From JBDSKH01 sp035556655 (GTDB lineage Bacteria; Actinomycetota; Actinomycetes; Actinomycetales; Microbacteriaceae), in the NCBI GenBank assembly GCA_035556655.1, contig DATMFW010000009.1, positions 1-42,472 of the forward strand: DNA of 42,472 nucleotides. Direction: 5' to 3'. The notes under the pieces are model-generated. The model was not told where the DNA came from. It ran no database searches and saw only the letters and a list, made by a program, of their open reading frames with translations. This document shows positions 41,142-42,472 of this stretch, one piece after another (the stretch's first letter is position 1; the number at the start of each line of letters is the position of its first letter). The translations under genes and the position numbers were made by a program.

Positions 41142-41567
41142 ATGGCCCTCACGAGTGAAGCAACGACGCTGTGGTTCGGTGACCTGACCAGCGGGTCCGG
41201 CACGACATCCCTCGACTCCTCCGACGCGGCGGAGTTCCCCGTCACCTGGCAGGCGCGCTCGGAAGGCGTCGTCGGCCACACCAACCCCGAGGAGCTGCTC
41301 GGCGCCGCGCACTCGGCCTGCTACTCGATGGCGTTCTCGAACGCACTGGGGAAGGCCGGACACGCTCCCGAGAGCCTGCAGGTCACGGCCGCCGTCACGT
41401 TCCAGCCCGGCGAGGGGATCACCGGCAGCCACCTGCTGGTGAGCGCGAAGATCCCCGGCATCAGCGACGAGGACTTCCAGAAGCTCGCCGTGGAGGCCAA
41501 GGAGGGCTGCCCGGTGTCGAAGGCGCTGGCCGGCATCCCGATCACGCTCGAGGCGAGCCTGGCCTGA
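41142..41567 (+). CDS. OsmC-family peroxiredoxin
   Basis: A 141-residue OsmC/Ohr-fold protein that reduces organic hydroperoxides. The two redox cysteines are Cys60 (AAHSACYSMAFS) and Cys123 (KEGCPVSKAL). The pattern NPEELLGAAHSACY marks the OsmC rather than the Ohr branch. It follows the thioredoxin/DUF4395 pair by 9 bp, forming a thiol-redox group. Confidence 0.92.
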   Translation: MALTSEATTLWFGDLTSGSGTTSLDSSDAAEFPVTWQARSEGVVGHTNPEELLGAAHSACYSMAFSNALGKAGHAPESLQVTAAVTFQPGEGITGSHLLVSAKIPGISDEDFQKLAVEAKEGCPVSKALAGIPITLEASLA

Positions 41568-41574
41568 CCGAGCC

Positions 41575-42450
41575 GTGCGCGTACTCGTCTCCGGCGCCTC
41601 CGGCCTGATCGGCACCGCCCTCGTCGCGCGGCTGCAGGCTCGCGGCGACGAGGTCACGCGGCTGGTCCGGCGCGAGGTCCGCTCCGCGGGCGAGGTGCGC
41701 TGGGACGCGGCGACCCTCGATCCGGCGGTGGTGGATGCCGTGGACGCGGTGGTGAATCTCTCCGGCGCGTCGGTGGGCCGCATCCCGTGGACGCCGTCGT
41801 ACCGTCGCACCCTCGTGGAGTCCCGGGTGGGTCCGACCGTGGCGATCGCGGAAGCCATCGCGGCCGCGGCATCCCCGCCGGGCGTGTTCGTCAGCGGGTC
41901 GGCGATCGGCTACTACGGCGACCGCCCTGGCGAGGTGCTCGATGAGTCCTCCCCCGCCGGTGAGGGGTTCTTCCCGGCTCTGGTGACGGCGTGGGAGGCG
42001 GCCGCCGCGATCGCCGCCGGCGCGACCCGCGTGGTGAATGCGCGGACCTCGGTAGTCATCGCCGGCGGCGGGGCGATGACCCCGATCCGACTGCTGACCG
42101 CCTTCGGACTGGGAGCGGGGTTCGGCCGCGGGACGCAGTACTGGCCATGGATCAGCCTGCAGGACGAGGTCTCGGCGCTGCTGCACCTGGTGTTCTCACG
42201 ACTGAGCGGTCCGGTGATCCTCGCCTCACCCGAACCTGCGACGAGTGACGAGGTGACCGAGGCGTTCGCGGCGGTGATGCACCGGCCCCATCTGCTCCGG
42301 GTTCCCTCGATCGGGGTGAAGGCACTCGGCGAGGCGGGCTCGCGCCTGCTGCTGGACGACATGCACGTGCTGCCCGCCAAGCTCGGCGCCGACGGGTTCG
42401 TCTGGGCGCAGCCGACGATCAGGGACGCGGTTCGCGCGATCGCCGGCTGA
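41575..42450 (+). CDS. TIGR01777-family epimerase/SDR protein
   Basis: A 291-residue NAD(P)-binding extended SDR. The Gly-rich loop is GASGLIG at 7-13. NLSGASVGRIPWTPSYRR, VFVSGSAIGYYGDRPGEVLDE and YWPWISLQDEVSALLHLV are hallmarks of the TIGR01777 (YfcH/SulA-like) group. The substrate is unknown. It starts with GTG 7 bp after osmC. The window ends 22 bp after its stop with nothing further visible. Confidence 0.9.
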   Translation: MRVLVSGASGLIGTALVARLQARGDEVTRLVRREVRSAGEVRWDAATLDPAVVDAVDAVVNLSGASVGRIPWTPSYRRTLVESRVGPTVAIAEAIAAAASPPGVFVSGSAIGYYGDRPGEVLDESSPAGEGFFPALVTAWEAAAAIAAGATRVVNARTSVVIAGGGAMTPIRLLTAFGLGAGFGRGTQYWPWISLQDEVSALLHLVFSRLSGPVILASPEPATSDEVTEAFAAVMHRPHLLRVPSIGVKALGEAGSRLLLDDMHVLPAKLGADGFVWAQPTIRDAVRAIAG

Positions 42451-42472
42451 GCGCCTGACGCATCGCCCAGCG

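Overview
This window comes from a high-GC Gram-positive actinobacterium, most likely of the family Microbacteriaceae (Microbacterium-like). The signs are codon use, an HNH/DUF222 protein, a PriA-type HisA, a gluABCD-type amino-acid transporter, and a gene order that parallels the Mycobacterium tuberculosis dfrA/dapA to lexA region: thyA-dfrA-dapA-rnj-ftsK-pgsA-cinA-clgR-DUF3046-recA-recX-miaB-miaA-dapF-hflX, then lexA with a divergent LysM gene. Family and synteny statements are from memory; no database was searched.

Layout. 1-2245 is a small accessory patch: a 5'-truncated DUF222/HNH protein, a DUF3761-like lipoprotein and two orphan genes. 2279-7661 (minus) reads infC-rpmI-rplT, an SpoU rRNA methyltransferase and an amino-acid ABC transporter. 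7872-9582 holds a DUF1844 gene and a PLP-dependent group II decarboxylase-like gene. 9642-13558 (minus) is hisC-hisB-hisH-priA-sseB. At 13585-14853 a LysM cell-wall protein and lexA diverge across tandem LexA boxes. 14840-19508 holds an orphan membrane-anchored protein, an alpha/beta hydrolase and metF-metE. 19636-33381 is the housekeeping block hflX, a methyltransferase, dapF, miaA, miaB, a lipoprotein, recX, recA, DUF3046, clgR, cinA, pgsA and ftsK, followed by a MacAB-like efflux system (to 35101). 35180-40250 holds rnj, dapA, dfrA and thyA. 40315-42450 (plus) holds a thioredoxin, DUF4395, OsmC and a TIGR01777 protein.

The strongest unexplained structure is at 37871-39002, between dfrA and dapA. 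A DUF559-type nuclease gene with an apparent N-terminal winged helix is bracketed by a 19-bp perfect terminal inverted repeat (22 bp with one mismatch). Each end also carries two further copies of the same 13-mer, inverted relative to the outer copy. Both ends have exactly the same geometry (13-37-13-5-13), and each 37-nt spacer holds its own small hairpin. The element reads into dfrA and supplies the last seven residues and stop codon of DHFR. It looks like a compact, palindrome-ended mobile element that uses a DUF559 nuclease instead of a known transposase.

Other points: infC starts with AUC; miaA appears to start with CTG overlapping the miaB stop; a two-codon minigene precedes gluA; lexA/LysM and recA carry SOS boxes placed on recognisable promoters; and about ten genes have a TANNNT box 6-7 nt before the start codon, which suggests leaderless transcripts.
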